Shown: positions 44,520-45,787 of the stretch, piece by piece
Numbering within the stretch: the stretch's first letter is position 1
Layout: the number at the start of each line of letters is the position of its first letter
Source of the DNA: Candidatus Roizmanbacteria bacterium GW2011_GWC2_34_23
GTDB taxonomy: Bacteria > Patescibacteriota > Microgenomatia > UBA1406 > GWC2-37-13
Assembly (NCBI GenBank): GCA_000990305.1
Contig: LBPR01000007.1
Location: 1-45,787, forward strand
DNA: 45,787 nucleotides
Direction of reading: 5' to 3'
Notes under the pieces: model-generated
What the model saw: the letters and a program-made list of their open reading frames with translations, nothing else
Told to the model about the DNA's origin: nothing
Database searches by the model: none
Program-made: the position numbers and the translations under genes

Positions 44520-45749
44520 ATGAAAAAGAATATTCTGGTTGGTGTCTGTGGTGGGATTGCTGCATATAAAATACTTGATTTAATAAAATTACTAAAAAAC
44601 GAAGGTCATGAGGTGTTTGTTATTATGACCAAAGGGGCGGCGGAAATGATCTCCCTTCGTGATTTTGAAAAAGCTTCCGGAAACAAGGGCTACACAAATT
44701 TATTTGAGAAAAATTTTGATTATAAAGAAGTTTTAAAGAAAAGAAAAGTTGAACATATTGAACTGGCTGATAAGACTGATGTGATGGTAATTGTTCCGGC
44801 CACCGCCAACATCATTGGAAAACTATCTCACGGAATCGCTGATGATTTTTTGACAACGACCGCTTTGGCAATTACAGCTCCAATTATTATCTGTCCCTCC
44901 ATGAACGTCAATATGTGGGGGAATCCGCTTGTTCAAGAAAATCTTGCAAAATTAAAATCAGTCGGCTATCAAATTATTGAACCAACGTCAGGAATGTTAG
45001 CCTGCGGATATGAAGGAGTTGGTCGACTGGAAAAAATTGAAATTATTAAAGACGAAATTTTAAAACAATTAAACAGAACGAATTCCTTGAAAGGTAAAAA
45101 GGTCATTGTTACCGCCGGAGGGACGATTGAAAAAATAGACGAAGTAAGATTTATAACGAATAGAAGTTCCGGGAAAATGGGAGTGGCCATTGCTGAAGAA
45201 TGTTATCTTCGCGGGGCTGATGTTCTATTGTTTCGAGCCAAAAGTTCTGTTCGCCCAAGGTATTTAATCAAAGAAAAAATATTTAATACCGCAGAAGAAT
45301 TACTTTATTTAATTAAAGTGAACATTAAAAATACGGATTTATTTTTTCAAACAGCGGCGATTTCCGATTTTAAAGTTGCAAAACCAATTAGCGGAAAATT
45401 ATCAAGCGACCGGTCAATTAATTTAAGACTAACTCCTCAAATAAAGATTATTGATCAAATAAAAAATATGTCACCTAAGACTACACTAGTTGTCTTTAAG
45501 GCAGAGTACGGTTTGTCAGAAGAAAAGTTAATTGAAGAAGCAGTAAAAAAATTAAAAGATTCAAAAGCGGACTTTATCATCGCCAACGATATTAGTCGTG
45601 CTGACCGTGGTTTTGAATCGGATGATAATGAGGTCTATATTATTTCAAAAAATGGAAAGGTAAAAAAAATTTCTTTGACTTCGAAAAAGGAAATTGCGAA
45701 GAAGATCATTGATTCTCTGTTTGTCATTCCTGACACCTATCGTCAATAA
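44520..45749 (+). CDS. coaBC: Bifunctional phosphopantothenoylcysteine decarboxylase / phosphopantothenate-cysteine ligase
   Basis: VGVCGGIAAYKILDLIKLLK, CPSMNVNMWGNP, VTAGGTIEKIDEVRFITNRSSGKMG, DFIIANDIS. Confidence 0.95.
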   Translation: MKKNILVGVCGGIAAYKILDLIKLLKNEGHEVFVIMTKGAAEMISLRDFEKASGNKGYTNLFEKNFDYKEVLKKRKVEHIELADKTDVMVIVPATANIIGKLSHGIADDFLTTTALAITAPIIICPSMNVNMWGNPLVQENLAKLKSVGYQIIEPTSGMLACGYEGVGRLEKIEIIKDEILKQLNRTNSLKGKKVIVTAGGTIEKIDEVRFITNRSSGKMGVAIAEECYLRGADVLLFRAKSSVRPRYLIKEKIFNTAEELLYLIKVNIKNTDLFFQTAAISDFKVAKPISGKLSSDRSINLRLTPQIKIIDQIKNMSPKTTLVVFKAEYGLSEEKLIEEAVKKLKDSKADFIIANDISRADRGFESDDNEVYIISKNGKVKKISLTSKKEIAKKIIDSLFVIPDTYRQ

Positions 45750-45787
45750 AATACTTTCTTAACAATCTAAAAGACTAATTTTGTAGG

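Overview
AT-rich, densely packed bacterial chromosome fragment that looks like a Candidate Phyla Radiation (Patescibacteria, Microgenomates-like) genome. This taxonomic call is an inference from gene content, compact spacing and short proteins. About 45 protein genes are supported, including a serine/phosphoserine operon, hup, rny, recA-recX-hicB-hicA, ubiA-like, comF-like, nrdR-nrdJ(with intein)-cobalamin adenosyltransferase-DUF6580-like, a REP-associated transposase, trxA, comM, VirB2-like small membrane proteins, yqeY, dus, fic, a Cys-rich repeat surface protein, a beta-propeller protein, an MGMT-like protein, an HTH-phosphoribosyltransferase regulator, transaldolase, a disrupted hisC-like gene and coaBC. 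There are two tRNAs (CAT and GTT anticodons). The most unusual signals are non-coding: (i) many short-word arrays, each with its own word and exact period of 7, 8, 9 or 10 nt, often palindromic, abutting stop or start codons and also occurring inside CDSs; (ii) a dispersed element TTTTGTAGGTTATAAGCGRTTGAC upstream of recA, comM and the transposase, with recA and comM also sharing a TTARCGAGTT hairpin leader; (iii) REP-like hairpins with a GTAG foot, two of them inside ORFs, including the transposase itself; (iv) palindromic operators on the promoters of two proteins that carry their own HTH (Fic-wHTH and HTH-PRTase). All family names come from reading the sequence; no searches were run.
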